A stretch of DNA of 48,925 nucleotides from NCBI RefSeq assembly GCF_920984675.1, contig NZ_CAKLBV010000025.1, forward strand, positions 13,650-62,574, in the 5' to 3' direction. The translations under genes and the position numbers were made by a program. This document shows positions 1 through 8,210 of the stretch, in pieces. Each line of letters opens with the position of its first letter. The first letter of the stretch is position 1. Under the pieces are notes generated by a model that ran no database searches, was not told the origin of the DNA, and saw only the letters and a list, made by a program, of their open reading frames with translations. The stretch comes from Methylobacterium sp. Leaf118 (lineage in GTDB: Bacteria > Pseudomonadota > Alphaproteobacteria > Rhizobiales > Beijerinckiaceae).

Positions 1-752
1 ACCGCCGCCGGAGGATCCCCCGACCCGGAGATGGGGGTATGCCGGATGCTCAAGGCGGCGAGGGCGGCGACGCTGGCGAGGGCCACGGCACCGGCCGGCA
101 CCGCGAGGCGTCGGAGCCGTCGCAGCGGGGCCGGGGCGGCGGTGACCGAGACCGGATTGGCCGAAGCGGGGTCGGCTGGCTGCGCGAGGGCGTCCAGCGC
201 CGCCGCGATGTCTTCCGCGGGCAGGATCAGGGGCGCGGGGCGGCGCCCGAGATCGCGAAACGCCGCCTCGGCCTCGGCCCGCTCCGGTCCCTCGGGCAGC
301 AGCACCGCGAGGCGCGCCCCCGGGGCTTCGGCGAGGAGGGCGCGGGAGCGCTCGATCTTGTCGAGCAGCGCGTAATCGCCGGACCGCACGGCGAGGTCGA
401 GATCGACCGCGCCGGTCGCCCACAGGATCAGTTCGGCTGCCTCCGGCGTCGCGGCGAGCGGGTGGCCCCGCGCGGCCAGGGCATGGGCGAGGCAGACCGG
501 TGCCTCCCACGAGCGGCCGGCATCGAAGGAGCCCGACAGGCGCAGCGCATGCGGTCGGCTGGCCCCGCCCGTCAGCCGGGCGAGCGGTCCGTCCGGGGCA
601 GTGAGCCGGGCATAATCGGCCGACCAGGGGAGGGGGCGGTAGTCGCCGTCGGCGAAGGCGGCGGAGGCCGGCAGGCCGGGGCGGGGCGTCAGCGCGCGCA
701 GGCACAGCGGGCCCGCGGTGGTGGGGATCACCACGAGGATCGCGGGCTTCAT
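1..752 (-). CDS. Unrecognised protein with a predicted membrane helix, cut by window edge
   Basis: Only the first 250 or so codons are visible; the gene runs off the left edge. The frame starts at an ATG (MKPAILVVIPTTAG). The visible part looks like a soluble N-terminal domain of about 210 residues rich in Ala, Leu and Pro. A basic stretch (PLRRLRRLAVPAG) and one hydrophobic segment of about 20 residues near residues 220-240 follow, which fits a membrane anchor with the remainder outside the window. It lies 43 bp downstream of the 176-residue gene and is probably the last visible member of the operon led by the caspase-like gene. I do not recognise the family. The gene is supported by continuous coding character and operon position, not by homology. 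Confidence 0.7.
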   Translation of the reverse strand, partial: MKPAILVVIPTTAGPLCLRALTPRPGLPASAAFADGDYRPLPWSADYARLTAPDGPLARLTGGASRPHALRLSGSFDAGRSWEAPVCLAHALAARGHPLAATPEAAELILWATGAVDLDLAVRSGDYALLDKIERSRALLAEAPGARLAVLLPEGPERAEAEAAFRDLGRRPAPLILPAEDIAAALDALAQPADPASANPVSVTAAPAPLRRLRRLAVPAGAVALASVAALAALSIRHTPISGSGDPPAA

Positions 753-795
753 GCCGGAACGGTCCGGCGGGGCGCCGGCGGGGACGGGCGCCGCC

Positions 796-1326
796 TCACA
801 ACAGGAACACCGCGCAGGCCGGATCGCGCAGCATCCGGCCGAGCGCGTCCGCCTCCGGCACCGCCGGATCGAGGGCGAGCAGGATCGCGTCCCCGATCGG
901 TGGGCCGAGGTCGAGCCGAACGGCCTCGTCGCCGAGCCAGACCTCGATGGTCCGGGGCATCGGCCCCTGCTCCACGCGCAGAACCAGCAGCGGCGGCGCG
1001 CCGGCCTCGCCCCCCAGGATCTCAAGGGCGAAGGGGCCGACTCGGCGCTGCAGGAGGCGGCCGTCGGACGCCGCCGCGGCCCGCGGCGCGTGGGCGAGCG
1101 CCTGGGCGCCGAGCATGGTGCGGTAGCGCCGGGCGGCGTCGGGGTCGGCGCGGATCGCCCGCACCACGGCGAGGTCGACCGGGCGGCCCGGCTCCCGGGT
1201 GGCGTGCGCCCAGAGCGCGGCGTGGCGGGGCTGGGCCGAGCGGTCTGCCAGGGCGGCCGCCCCCGGCGCCCGCATCAGGGCGCGGGCTGCGTGGAGTTCG
1301 GCGAGCAGTCGGGCCTCCTCGCTCAC
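796..1326 (-). CDS. Unrecognised 176-aa protein of caspase-led operon
   Basis: A 176-residue soluble protein, Ala/Arg/Leu rich, with no signal peptide or membrane helix. The N-terminal half looks helical; the C-terminal half looks like beta strands (PLLVLRVEQGPMPRTIEVWL and following). Its ATG overlaps the stop of the upstream 463-residue gene by four bases, so the two are probably translationally coupled, and their products may act together. I do not recognise the family and can suggest no function beyond membership of this operon. Confidence 0.75.
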   Translation of the reverse strand: MSEEARLLAELHAARALMRAPGAAALADRSAQPRHAALWAHATREPGRPVDLAVVRAIRADPDAARRYRTMLGAQALAHAPRAAAASDGRLLQRRVGPFALEILGGEAGAPPLLVLRVEQGPMPRTIEVWLGDEAVRLDLGPPIGDAILLALDPAVPEADALGRMLRDPACAVFLL

Positions 1327-2714
1327 GCCGCGGCCTCCCCGGCATAGGCGGCCTTGAAGGCGTCGGCGAAGACCACTCGGTCGGCGACGAAGGCCGTTTC
1401 GAGCGGCTGTTGCCGGGCGAGCCCGTCGAGGGCGCGCGCCAGCCGTCCGGTCTCCTCGGCGACGCGCAGGAGGGCGGCCTCCACGGCGGCGAAGCCCAGG
1501 GCGAGGCCGTCACGGTCGTCGAAACCGGCCCGCCGCACCCGGCGCAGATCGGCCTCCGCCGCCTCGAGCACGGCGCGCGTCTCCGGGGACAGCCCGGCGC
1601 GCTCGGTGAGACGGAGTGCGGCGGCGATGCGCAGCATCCGGTCGAGATGCGCGGCGAGGGCCTGCGTTCGCTCCCGCAGGAGAGTGTAGCTCTCGGCCTC
1701 GGAGCAGGCGGCCCGCTCGGCGATGTCGGGGCCGCCGCCGCCCCGGCGCAGGCGGTTGGCGATCCCCGACTGCACCCGGCCGAAGCTCGCCGCCCGCAGG
1801 GTCGTCAGCGGGCGCGTGCGGTGGAACGGCTCCAGGCGCAGGAAGTCGACGAGATCCGCGCGCTCGGCTCCGGTGAGGATCTTGGGGCTGTCCGGCCAGT
1901 CGGCGAGCAGGCCCGCGACGGCTTCGGCGGGCTCGGCGGCGGCGAGGTCGGCCATGGCGGCGTCGAGGCGCTCCTCCCAGCCGTCATGGGCGTCGAGGGA
2001 GGCGGGGGCGGAGAGCCCGTCCAGGCCGCGGGCGAGCTGCGCGCCCGCCTCGAAGGTCACGAAATGCTCGGCAACGGTGCGGAAGCCCGGCCGCTCGCCG
2101 GCCCGCATCTCGGCCTGCCAGAACGCCAGGATGTCGGCATCGCCGAAGGCCCGGCGCCCGCCGAGGAAACTCAAGAGCGCGCGGAAGCGCCGTTCCATCG
2201 ATGCCAGCGGCAGATGCGCGGTGCGGTAGGCGGTCAGATGCCGAGAAAGCCGCTTGGCCAGGAAGGCCGCGCCCTCCGGGTCGGGGGAAGCGGCCAGTTC
2301 GTCGAGCCAGCCGGCGAGGGTCGCGAACTGTGCCAGATCCTCGGCCGTCAGCACGAACTCGGCGAGCGCCAGAAGCCGCGCCAGCCCGGTCCAGCTCGTG
2401 CGCCACGCCTCGCCCAGCCGGGGGCCGCGGGCATCGGCGTCGGCGCGCCCGGCGAAGCGGGCCTCGAGCGCGGCCGGGGAGGCGAGGCCGGGATCGAGGG
2501 CGAGGGTGACGAGGTCGCGCCCGTCACGGGCCTGCGCCGCCCGCGCCAGGGCCGCGAGGGCGTGAGCGACGTCCCAGAGCGGCTTGTCACGGTTCGGGCG
2601 CACGGCCCCGGTGACGACGCGGGCGAGCCACGCGCGATCGGTGCGGGAGAGGTCGCGGCCCTCGCCGACACCCGCGAGGTCGGCCGCGCAGCGCTCGTCA
2701 TATCCGCCGGTCAT
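1323..2714 (-). CDS. Unrecognised helical 463-aa protein of caspase-led operon
   Basis: The start is placed at the ATG at 2714 because a textbook AGGAGG lies three bases upstream of it; an upstream in-frame ATG at 2792 has no such site. The product is about 463 residues, soluble, rich in Ala, Leu, Arg and Glu, and looks almost wholly alpha-helical, with no recognisable catalytic motif or transmembrane segment. The C-terminal third (around LLRERTQALAAHLDRML) could be coiled coil. A 193-bp gap separates it from the DUF4384-like gene upstream, so a separate promoter is possible. It overlaps the next gene by four bases. Function unknown; a scaffold or adaptor role would be a guess. Confidence 0.75.
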   Translation of the reverse strand: MTGGYDERCAADLAGVGEGRDLSRTDRAWLARVVTGAVRPNRDKPLWDVAHALAALARAAQARDGRDLVTLALDPGLASPAALEARFAGRADADARGPRLGEAWRTSWTGLARLLALAEFVLTAEDLAQFATLAGWLDELAASPDPEGAAFLAKRLSRHLTAYRTAHLPLASMERRFRALLSFLGGRRAFGDADILAFWQAEMRAGERPGFRTVAEHFVTFEAGAQLARGLDGLSAPASLDAHDGWEERLDAAMADLAAAEPAEAVAGLLADWPDSPKILTGAERADLVDFLRLEPFHRTRPLTTLRAASFGRVQSGIANRLRRGGGGPDIAERAACSEAESYTLLRERTQALAAHLDRMLRIAAALRLTERAGLSPETRAVLEAAEADLRRVRRAGFDDRDGLALGFAAVEAALLRVAEETGRLARALDGLARQQPLETAFVADRVVFADAFKAAYAGEAAA

Positions 2715-2907
2715 GCGCCTCCTGAGATCGGACTCCCGCCCAACCTCTTGTGATTCCTCGATTCGTCGTATCGATACCCCGAGCCCGGCCATCCGTCACC
2801 CTCCGCCCCTCCCGTCCCCCATCCCTCCTGGGCCGGTCAGAGGCCGATCCGGGCGGCGATGGGTGAGACAGGGGCGATGGCGATCGGTTGCGATCCCCGA
2901 GGGCCCG

Positions 2908-4329
2908 TCAGCGAACCACGATCCGCGCCGCGGCCTCGGTCACGCCCGGCGTCGCCCGGATCTTTTCCAGGAGGTCGAGCACTTCGGGAGGCTGCAGAAG
3001 CTTGGCCTCCGCGTCGGCGCCGGGGGCCGCCGCGAGCCAGCGCCCGGCGAGGTCCGGCGGCAGGCCGCCCTCGACGCCGAAACAGGCGAACAGGTTCTCG
3101 AACGGCGCGCCGGCGACGATCTCGTCGAGTCCGTAGCCGCGCGGATAGCGCTGCGCCTCGCCGGCTTTCAGGGGGGCGAGGGAGGCGGCGTTGCCGCGCA
3201 CCGGCAGGGCGACGAAGGCGGTCTCGTCGGGGGCGACCACCCAGCAATAGAGGGCCTGCTGGGCCCGCGACTCGATGCGCATCTCCAGGCGCTGCCCCGC
3301 CGCGAAGGGCGTCGCGGTGGCGGCGACCGTGAGCCGCCCGCCATCGGTCCGCGCGGTGGCCGCGAGATGATCGAGGAAGGGCCGCGGGGTCGGATCGCAG
3401 CCGAGCCCCCCGATGCCGATGCGCCGCCGCCCCGTCGGGGCCAGCACCGCGCCGTCGCGCTCGAATTCCAGCTCCAGCCAGGCCTGACGGTCGCGGCCCG
3501 GACCCTGTTCCGGCAGGAAACGCCCGCGGGCGGTGAGGGGGCCGGTGCAGGCGGTGCCCGGCGGGCGGCGGCGCACGTCGAGGCGGGCGCCCTTCAGGAT
3601 CCGGTTGGCCGAGCGAGCCTCGGCGTCGAGGGCGATGAGGAGGCGGTCGGTCAGCACGCCCGCGCAGGTCGAGTGGCCGCCCTCGGCCACGAAGGGGCAG
3701 ACCTCGATCGCGCTCGCGCTCGGCGCGGCCTGCCCGAGGGCCTTCACCGCGCCCTCCATCACCGCGTCCACATCGGCCACGCCGGCCCCGACCCGGATCG
3801 GCACGATCATCGGCTCGCTCGTCGCCTTGCAGGCGGCGGAGCGGGTGATGGCCTGAAGCCGCAGCGCGGCGGTCTCGCCGGCCCGGCGGGGCTCCACCAG
3901 GAAGACGCTGGCATCGCCCGCGAAGGCCTGGCGGATCTGCGCCTCGGCCTCGGGCCCGGACAGACCGGTCGTGCCCTCGCGCAGGGCCTTGATCCGCACC
4001 ACGTCGGCGGCGGCCGCGAGCCGGACCCGGCCGGTCGCCTGCAGCCGGCTCTCGACCGCGAGGCGCACCTCCTCGGCCTGTTCCCGCGAGAGCGCGGTCT
4101 GGCCCGGCTCGACGCCGATGACCGCGAGGGTCAGGTCGCTCCGTCCGGCGCAGGCCGCGACCGCGTCGAGGAAGGGGGCGAGGGTCGCGCTGGCGGGGTC
4201 GGCGTGGGCCGGGGCGGCGAACGCGGTCACGGCCAATAAGAGCGCGGCCGGCCACCGCCGGCTCCCCCCGGCGGGGGAGGGGGCAGCAAGCGCCACCCGG
4301 GTGGGCCCTCGTCTCCGGCGCCCCCTCAT
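2908..4329 (-). CDS. Exported protein with DUF4384-like C-terminal domain
   Basis: A 473-residue protein with a basic N-terminus and an export signal ending near AAPAHADP. The first mature domain (LTLAVIGVEPGQTALSREQA onward) resembles the nucleotide-free envelope domains that precede DUF4384 in other proteins. The region around RLEMRIESRAQQALYCWVVA followed by a 'fvaLPvrgN' strand fits DUF4384, a beta-rich domain often found next to or fused with bacterial caspase-fold proteins. Its ATG overlaps the stop of the caspase gene by four bases, so the two are likely co-translated and both exported to the periplasm. DUF4384 assignment is from motif memory; the rest of the protein is not recognised. 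Confidence 0.75.
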   Translation of the reverse strand: MRGRRRRGPTRVALAAPSPAGGSRRWPAALLLAVTAFAAPAHADPASATLAPFLDAVAACAGRSDLTLAVIGVEPGQTALSREQAEEVRLAVESRLQATGRVRLAAAADVVRIKALREGTTGLSGPEAEAQIRQAFAGDASVFLVEPRRAGETAALRLQAITRSAACKATSEPMIVPIRVGAGVADVDAVMEGAVKALGQAAPSASAIEVCPFVAEGGHSTCAGVLTDRLLIALDAEARSANRILKGARLDVRRRPPGTACTGPLTARGRFLPEQGPGRDRQAWLELEFERDGAVLAPTGRRRIGIGGLGCDPTPRPFLDHLAATARTDGGRLTVAATATPFAAGQRLEMRIESRAQQALYCWVVAPDETAFVALPVRGNAASLAPLKAGEAQRYPRGYGLDEIVAGAPFENLFACFGVEGGLPPDLAGRWLAAAPGADAEAKLLQPPEVLDLLEKIRATPGVTEAAARIVVR

Positions 4330-6413
4330 TCCGCTTCGTTCGCCCGAGCGTACTGGTCCAGCGCCCGCACGAAGACCGGGTTGAAGCGTCCGTCGAGGGC
4401 TCCCGAATAGTAGTCCGCCTCCTTCACCGCGCGTTGCACGGTGCGGATCGTCTCGGGCTTCAGCTTCTGGGACGCGGTGTCGGTGGCCGAGACCGAGGCC
4501 GCGCCGAGCTCGCCCTTCTTGAGGGCGCGCAGCACCATGTCGGCGGAGCGCACCCCCGGGAAATAGCGGCCGAAGCCGTTGTCGATCAGCGTCGCCATCG
4601 TCGCCATGGCGACGGGGTCGCCCTTGTCGGCGGCCCGCCGGAACAGGTCGAAGCCCCGGGTCAGATCCTTCGGGAAGCCGTAGGCGCCGGTGGCGTAATG
4701 CGGCACCAGCTTCGAGATCGAGGCCACGTCGCCGCCCTCCACCGCGCGCTTGTAGAGCGCCACGGCGGCCGCCTCGTCCCGCGGGATGCCGTTGCCGTAT
4801 TCGAGCATCCGGGCGGCGTTGGCGAGGGCCACCACATTGCCGGCCTCGCCCGCCTGTCGGTAGAGCCGGAACGCCTCGGGCTGCTGGCGCTTCACGCCCT
4901 GGCCGTTCTCGTAGAGCGTGGCGAGGTTGTTCATCGCCGAGACGCTGCCGGCCTTGGCCGCCCGATCGTAGGCCCCGAACGCATCCTTGAAGCGGTCGGC
5001 CCGGTCGTAGGCGCGGCCGAGCTGGTAGGAGAGGCGGCGCAATTGCGGGTAGGCGGCCGACGCTGCGCGGCAGGCTTCGATGGCGGCGGACGCCTCGATG
5101 CGCCCGAGCTTCACCCCGCTCACGCCGCTCGGCCGGTCCGGGTCGTCGGTGCCGGCGGCGAGCTCATCGCAGCGCTTCACCCGCGGATCGGTGCTCGGGT
5201 TCGTGCCGCCGAGATAGCCCTCCGCGAGGCCGCGATAGGCGCAGACCTCGCCGCAGGAATCGAGATAGGCCTGATATTGCCGCGCCGCGCCGAACTTCGC
5301 CCAGTTCTCCTGGTCGATCGTCGCCGCGTCCCGGCGGCGCCCGGCGAGCAGGCGGTCCATTGCCTGGGGCCGGTAGGCGCAGGTCTCGCCGCAGGTGCCG
5401 ACATAGGTCTCGAACGCGTCGCGGGTCCCGAGGGCCTCGGCGCGCCGCCAGGCCGCCTCGTCGCGCAGGGTCGCGACGCCCTTGGCCACCGCCTCGATCG
5501 GCAGGGCGGCCTTGAGGACGATGGGCGCGTCGTCGATCTCCGGCAGCTGCTCGCGGCCGGAGGCGCGGCGGGCCGCCTCCTCGACCTCGGTGCGGAGGTA
5601 GCGCTTCAGCTCCGACCACTGCACCTGCCCGTCGCCGTCGCCCTGCCGCTCCTTCGCGTCGGCGAGCCCCGACACGCCCATCAGGAAGCGGCTGGTGAGG
5701 AGGCCGAGCCGGTTGGCCTCGTCCCAATTGGCGGGGGTCGCCCCGGAGGTCGCCACCACCCGGACGATCCCGCTCTCCGCCTTCGGCCGGGCCGGGGCGA
5801 AGCCCGGGGCCGAGACCGCGAGCAGGCTCTCGCCCTTGCGCCCGGTCTCGCCGGTGAAGCAGGCATCGACCATCACGACGAGCTGGCGCTCCGCCCCGAT
5901 CTTGCGCTTCACCAGATCGAGGTTGCGATAGAGCGTCTCCAGGGAATAGCCGCTCTCGCCCTGGTTCGGGTTGCCGTCCTCCGGCAGCAGGAACGGCTGC
6001 TGGGTGGCGAGATCCGGCACGCCGTGGCCGGAATAGTAGACGAAGACGTTGGAGCGGCCCTCGCGCACGCTGCGCCAGAGGCGGCCCGATTGCGGGTTGC
6101 GCTCGGTGCCGAAGGCCTGGTTGAACTCGTTGAGCGTCGCGTCTCTCAGGACGAAGACGTTGCTCTCGCGATAGCCCAGGCGCTCGATCAGGTAGGCCCA
6201 GATCGCGTCGGCGTCGTTGTGGGCGTAATCGACCGGCACGGTCTGCTTGTAGCTGCGGTTGCCGATCACCACCGCCACGGACTCGGCGTTGTCGGCGAAG
6301 GGAGCCGGGTCGGGGGCGGCCCGGGCCATCGGAATCAAGAGGGCCGACCAGAGCAGCGCGGCAACGATGCGGGCGATCCGCCGCGCGGCGGGGATCGTGG
6401 CCTCGATCGGCAT
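4326..6413 (-). CDS. Secreted caspase-fold (peptidase C14) protein with Sel1-type repeats
   Basis: A 695-residue protein. Residues 1-33 form a signal sequence (ALLWSALLIPMARAAPD). Residues 45-300 are a caspase/metacaspase p20-like domain: VAVVIGNRSY strand, catalytic His130 in YYSGHG and catalytic Cys185 in VDACFTG, so the dyad is intact. An EF-hand-like stretch (DGDGQVQW) follows near residue 250. Residues of about 460-620 carry repeated Sel1-like helices (AMNNLATLYENGQGV, ALANAARMLEYGNGI). The last 45 residues (ADYYSGALDGRFNP) resemble a peptidoglycan-binding-type helical module. It is the first gene of the operon and overlaps the DUF4384-like gene. Proteolytic activity and substrate are unknown; export suggests envelope work, not cytosolic cell death. 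Confidence 0.88.
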   Translation of the reverse strand: MPIEATIPAARRIARIVAALLWSALLIPMARAAPDPAPFADNAESVAVVIGNRSYKQTVPVDYAHNDADAIWAYLIERLGYRESNVFVLRDATLNEFNQAFGTERNPQSGRLWRSVREGRSNVFVYYSGHGVPDLATQQPFLLPEDGNPNQGESGYSLETLYRNLDLVKRKIGAERQLVVMVDACFTGETGRKGESLLAVSAPGFAPARPKAESGIVRVVATSGATPANWDEANRLGLLTSRFLMGVSGLADAKERQGDGDGQVQWSELKRYLRTEVEEAARRASGREQLPEIDDAPIVLKAALPIEAVAKGVATLRDEAAWRRAEALGTRDAFETYVGTCGETCAYRPQAMDRLLAGRRRDAATIDQENWAKFGAARQYQAYLDSCGEVCAYRGLAEGYLGGTNPSTDPRVKRCDELAAGTDDPDRPSGVSGVKLGRIEASAAIEACRAASAAYPQLRRLSYQLGRAYDRADRFKDAFGAYDRAAKAGSVSAMNNLATLYENGQGVKRQQPEAFRLYRQAGEAGNVVALANAARMLEYGNGIPRDEAAAVALYKRAVEGGDVASISKLVPHYATGAYGFPKDLTRGFDLFRRAADKGDPVAMATMATLIDNGFGRYFPGVRSADMVLRALKKGELGAASVSATDTASQKLKPETIRTVQRAVKEADYYSGALDGRFNPVFVRALDQYARANEAE

Positions 6414-6592
6414 GGGCGTCCTCCTCCCGGCTCGCGGGCCGGGATCGATTTCCTCGAAACGGGGTGCGCCCGGCGGTCGGGCGCGGCGACAGGGTTAGCC
6501 GCGCGGGCCTCGGGAAACAACGCCGTCCCGAGCCGCAGGCGCGTGGGGGACGGGCCGTCCGGATCCCGCGGCGCCCTGGGGCGCGTCTCGCC

Positions 6593-6667
6593 TCACCCTC
6601 CGGCGAGGAGGGCGAGCACGAGGCTGAGGGCGGCGAGGTGGAGGGGCGAGAGGGTGGTGAGCAGCAT
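6593..6667 (-). CDS. Possible 24-aa hydrophobic peptide
   Basis: A short frame encoding MLLTTLSPLHLAALSLVLALLAGG lies 11 bp after the stop of the small secreted protein gene and could be the second cistron of that transcript. It would make a single-pass membrane peptide. There is no clear ribosome-binding site and nothing to compare it with, so this is only a possibility. Confidence 0.2.
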   Translation of the reverse strand: MLLTTLSPLHLAALSLVLALLAGG

Positions 6668-6678
6668 CGCGCGGGCCC

Positions 6679-6957
6679 TCACGGCAGGTAGAGGCCGTGG
6701 CCGCAGCGGCGCACGCGCCGTGCCTCGACATAGCCGGTCGCGCGGTTGAACACGTCGACGGTGCGGTAGAGGCAGTATCGGCCCGAGTTGCGGCCGTTGT
6801 AGGTGACGCCGCCATTGTCGAGATCGACGCCGATGAATTCCTGTTGGCCGCGCGGCGGGGCGGCCTCCTGGGCAAAGGCGGCCTCTTGGGCGAGGACGGG
6901 GCCTGCGGCGCCGAGCAGGCCGGCGCCGGCGAGGACGAGGATCATCATCTTGGTCAT
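6679..6957 (-). CDS. Small secreted protein, 92 aa
   Basis: The start is the ATG at 6957, giving MTKMMILVLAGAGLLGAAGP as a clear Sec signal peptide with cleavage near VLAQEA. The mature part is about 65 residues, with a Gly/Asn-rich centre (VDLDNGGVTYNGRNSGRYC) and two cysteines (GRYC and RRCGHG) that could form a disulfide. The upstream region holds AGGGAG just before the start. I do not recognise the family. It stands alone between the caspase operon and the YggT gene. Confidence 0.75.
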   Translation of the reverse strand: MTKMMILVLAGAGLLGAAGPVLAQEAAFAQEAAPPRGQQEFIGVDLDNGGVTYNGRNSGRYCLYRTVDVFNRATGYVEARRVRRCGHGLYLP

Positions 6958-7296
6958 GTCGCGTCTCCCTGGGGGGCGGCGCCTCGCCGCCCTCGACAGG
7001 GGCATGGGAGCGACAGACCGGATTCTGCGGGGCCGGGCCGAACAAATTTTTCGCGGCGCTCCCCCTTGGGGGGCGAAGCCCGCCGCCCGCCGCGATGGAG
7101 GGGCCGACCGCAAGGGGGCGCGGCGCAGGTTCTTTGTGATGGGGGCGGGCGCTGGCCCGGTCCGATCGGGCAGGGGCTCAGCGGATTGGAGCGGGCGGCT
7201 CGACCGTCCGGCAGAGGGACGCGGCGGCAATCAACGCCGCCGCGACAGGGGCCACGCCGCGGGAGCCCGCGGCCACCGGTGGCCTTCGTCGGATCG
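6958..7296. other. Intergenic region, 339 bp
   Basis: Separates the small secreted protein gene from the end of the YggT gene. It should hold the promoter of the secreted protein gene. I see no convincing gene, hairpin with U-tract or repeat in it. Confidence 0.5.
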
Positions 7297-7587
7297 TCAG
7301 ACTGCGAGCTGGATGTAGACGTCGGCGATCAGCTTCTGGATGAAGAGCAGCAGCAGGATCAGGATGACCGGCGAGATATCGACGCCGCCGAGATTGGGCA
7401 GGAGATTGCGGATCGGGCGCAGCACCGGCTCGGTGACCCGGTAGAGGAACTCGCCGATCTGCGAGACGATCGGATTGCGCACGTTCACGACGTTGAACGC
7501 CACGAGCCAACTCAGCACCGCGCTCGCGATGAGGACGTAGATGTAGAGCTGGATGACGGTGTTGATGAGCCAGAGCAGGGCGTTCAT
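7297..7587 (-). CDS. YggT family membrane protein
   Basis: A 96-residue protein with the start placed at the ATG giving [20 protein letters not shown]; a frame-extending ATG 21 bp upstream is possible. It has two hydrophobic segments (about residues 5-30 and 70-92) around the family signature [20 protein letters not shown] and [17 protein letters not shown]. YggT proteins are small integral membrane proteins linked in various bacteria to osmotic tolerance and cell-envelope or division-site organisation; a precise role is not established. It is divergently arranged with tRNA-Ala. Confidence 0.9.
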   Translation of the reverse strand: MNALLWLINTVIQLYIYVLIASAVLSWLVAFNVVNVRNPIVSQIGEFLYRVTEPVLRPIRNLLPNLGGVDISPVILILLLLFIQKLIADVYIQLAV

Positions 7588-7709
7588 GCGGGAGATACCG
7601 GTCCTCATCGCCCGCGCTCGCGTCCGGCGCGGGGTGCGCGGGAGCGGCGGGACATTTCCGGAATTGACAGGCTGAAGCGGACAAGCCTACAAGGCCCCCG
7701 CCTCGGGAC

Positions 7710-7785
7710 GGGGCTGTAGCTCAGATGGGAGAGCGCCGCAATCGCACTGCGGAGGTCAGGGGTTCGATTCCCCTCAGCTCCACCA
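7710..7785 (+). tRNA. tRNA-Ala (anticodon CGC)
   Basis: A complete 76-nt cloverleaf with encoded CCA. The acceptor stem pairs GGGGCTG with CAGCTCC (one G-T pair). The D arm is GCTC/GAGC. The anticodon stem CCGCA/TGCGG closes the seven-base loop ATCGCAC, so T33 is followed by anticodon CGC, reading alanine codon GCG. The T arm carries GGTTCGATTCC. Confidence 0.96.
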
Positions 7786-7807
7786 GGTTTTCCCTTCGTG
7801 GGAAACC
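7786..7807 (+). repeat. Hairpin directly after the tRNA
   Basis: GGTTT(T)CCC and GGGAAACC pair across a TTCG-containing loop with one bulged T. It starts at the first base after the tRNA CCA end, so it may serve in 3' processing or termination of the tRNA transcript; no U-tract follows. Confidence 0.45.
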
Positions 7808-7820
7808 GAATGGTGGTAAT

Positions 7821-7838
7821 GGCTTAGATGTCTAAGCC
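7821..7838. repeat. 18-bp palindrome downstream of tRNA-Ala
   Basis: GGCTTAGA and TCTAAGCC are perfect inverted arms separated by only TG. The near-zero loop fits a protein-binding or recombination site better than a terminator. It sits 36 bp after the tRNA in a stretch with unusually AT-rich composition for the window. Confidence 0.55.
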
Positions 7839-7955
7839 TGAGGTTTTCAGCATCGAGGGGCCCAGCGCCCTGGCCGTTTTCGGCCCGCTCGGACGCCCAA
7901 AGTAGTCAACGATTTCCTCGGATTCTCACTCCGATGCGATGCGCCGTGCGGTCGG

Positions 7956-8210
7956 CTGATCGGGCTCCGGAGGGCGGTCCACCGGGGCCTGTCGCGGCGG
8001 CGCGCTCGGCTGGCCCTCGGGGGCGAGTTCAAGGGGCGCGCCATCGTCCTGGCGGCCGCGATCGCCATCCTCGGGCCGGCCGCCTGGACGGCGCTGCATC
8101 GGGTCTCCCCCGGCCCCTGGATTGCTGCCGGGTTCGCCGTGCTGTTCGTGCTGTTGCTGCTCAAGATCGGCGATGAATCGGGCCATGAATTCTTCGACTT
8201 CCGGTTCTGA
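7956..8210 (+). pseudogene. Probable C-terminal remnant of an MBOAT O-acyltransferase
   Basis: This frame has no ATG, GTG or TTG start yet reads through as plausible protein: a basic stretch, two hydrophobic segments (AIVLAAAIAILGPAAW and AAGFAVLFVLLLL) and the ending HEFFDFRF before TGA. AlgI-type membrane-bound O-acyltransferases end in a hydrophobic helix followed by an EFIYFQF-like tail, and they sit directly before an SGNH or AlgX/AlgJ-type partner. Here the stop overlaps the next gene's start region, as in intact pairs. I infer that the 5' part of the gene has been lost, with the break between the tRNA and about 7950. A very short unrelated membrane protein using a CTG start is the alternative. 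Confidence 0.42.

Noticed and set aside
39..2753. Very long plus-strand open frame opposite the three unknown operon genes
   Set aside because: It is an antisense shadow typical of high-GC sequence: Arg/Gly/Pro-rich, no domain, and opposed by minus-strand frames with ribosome-binding sites and four-base overlaps.
4434..6749. Long plus-strand open frame over the caspase gene
   Set aside because: The minus strand carries an unmistakable caspase domain with signal peptide; the plus frame has no recognisable features.
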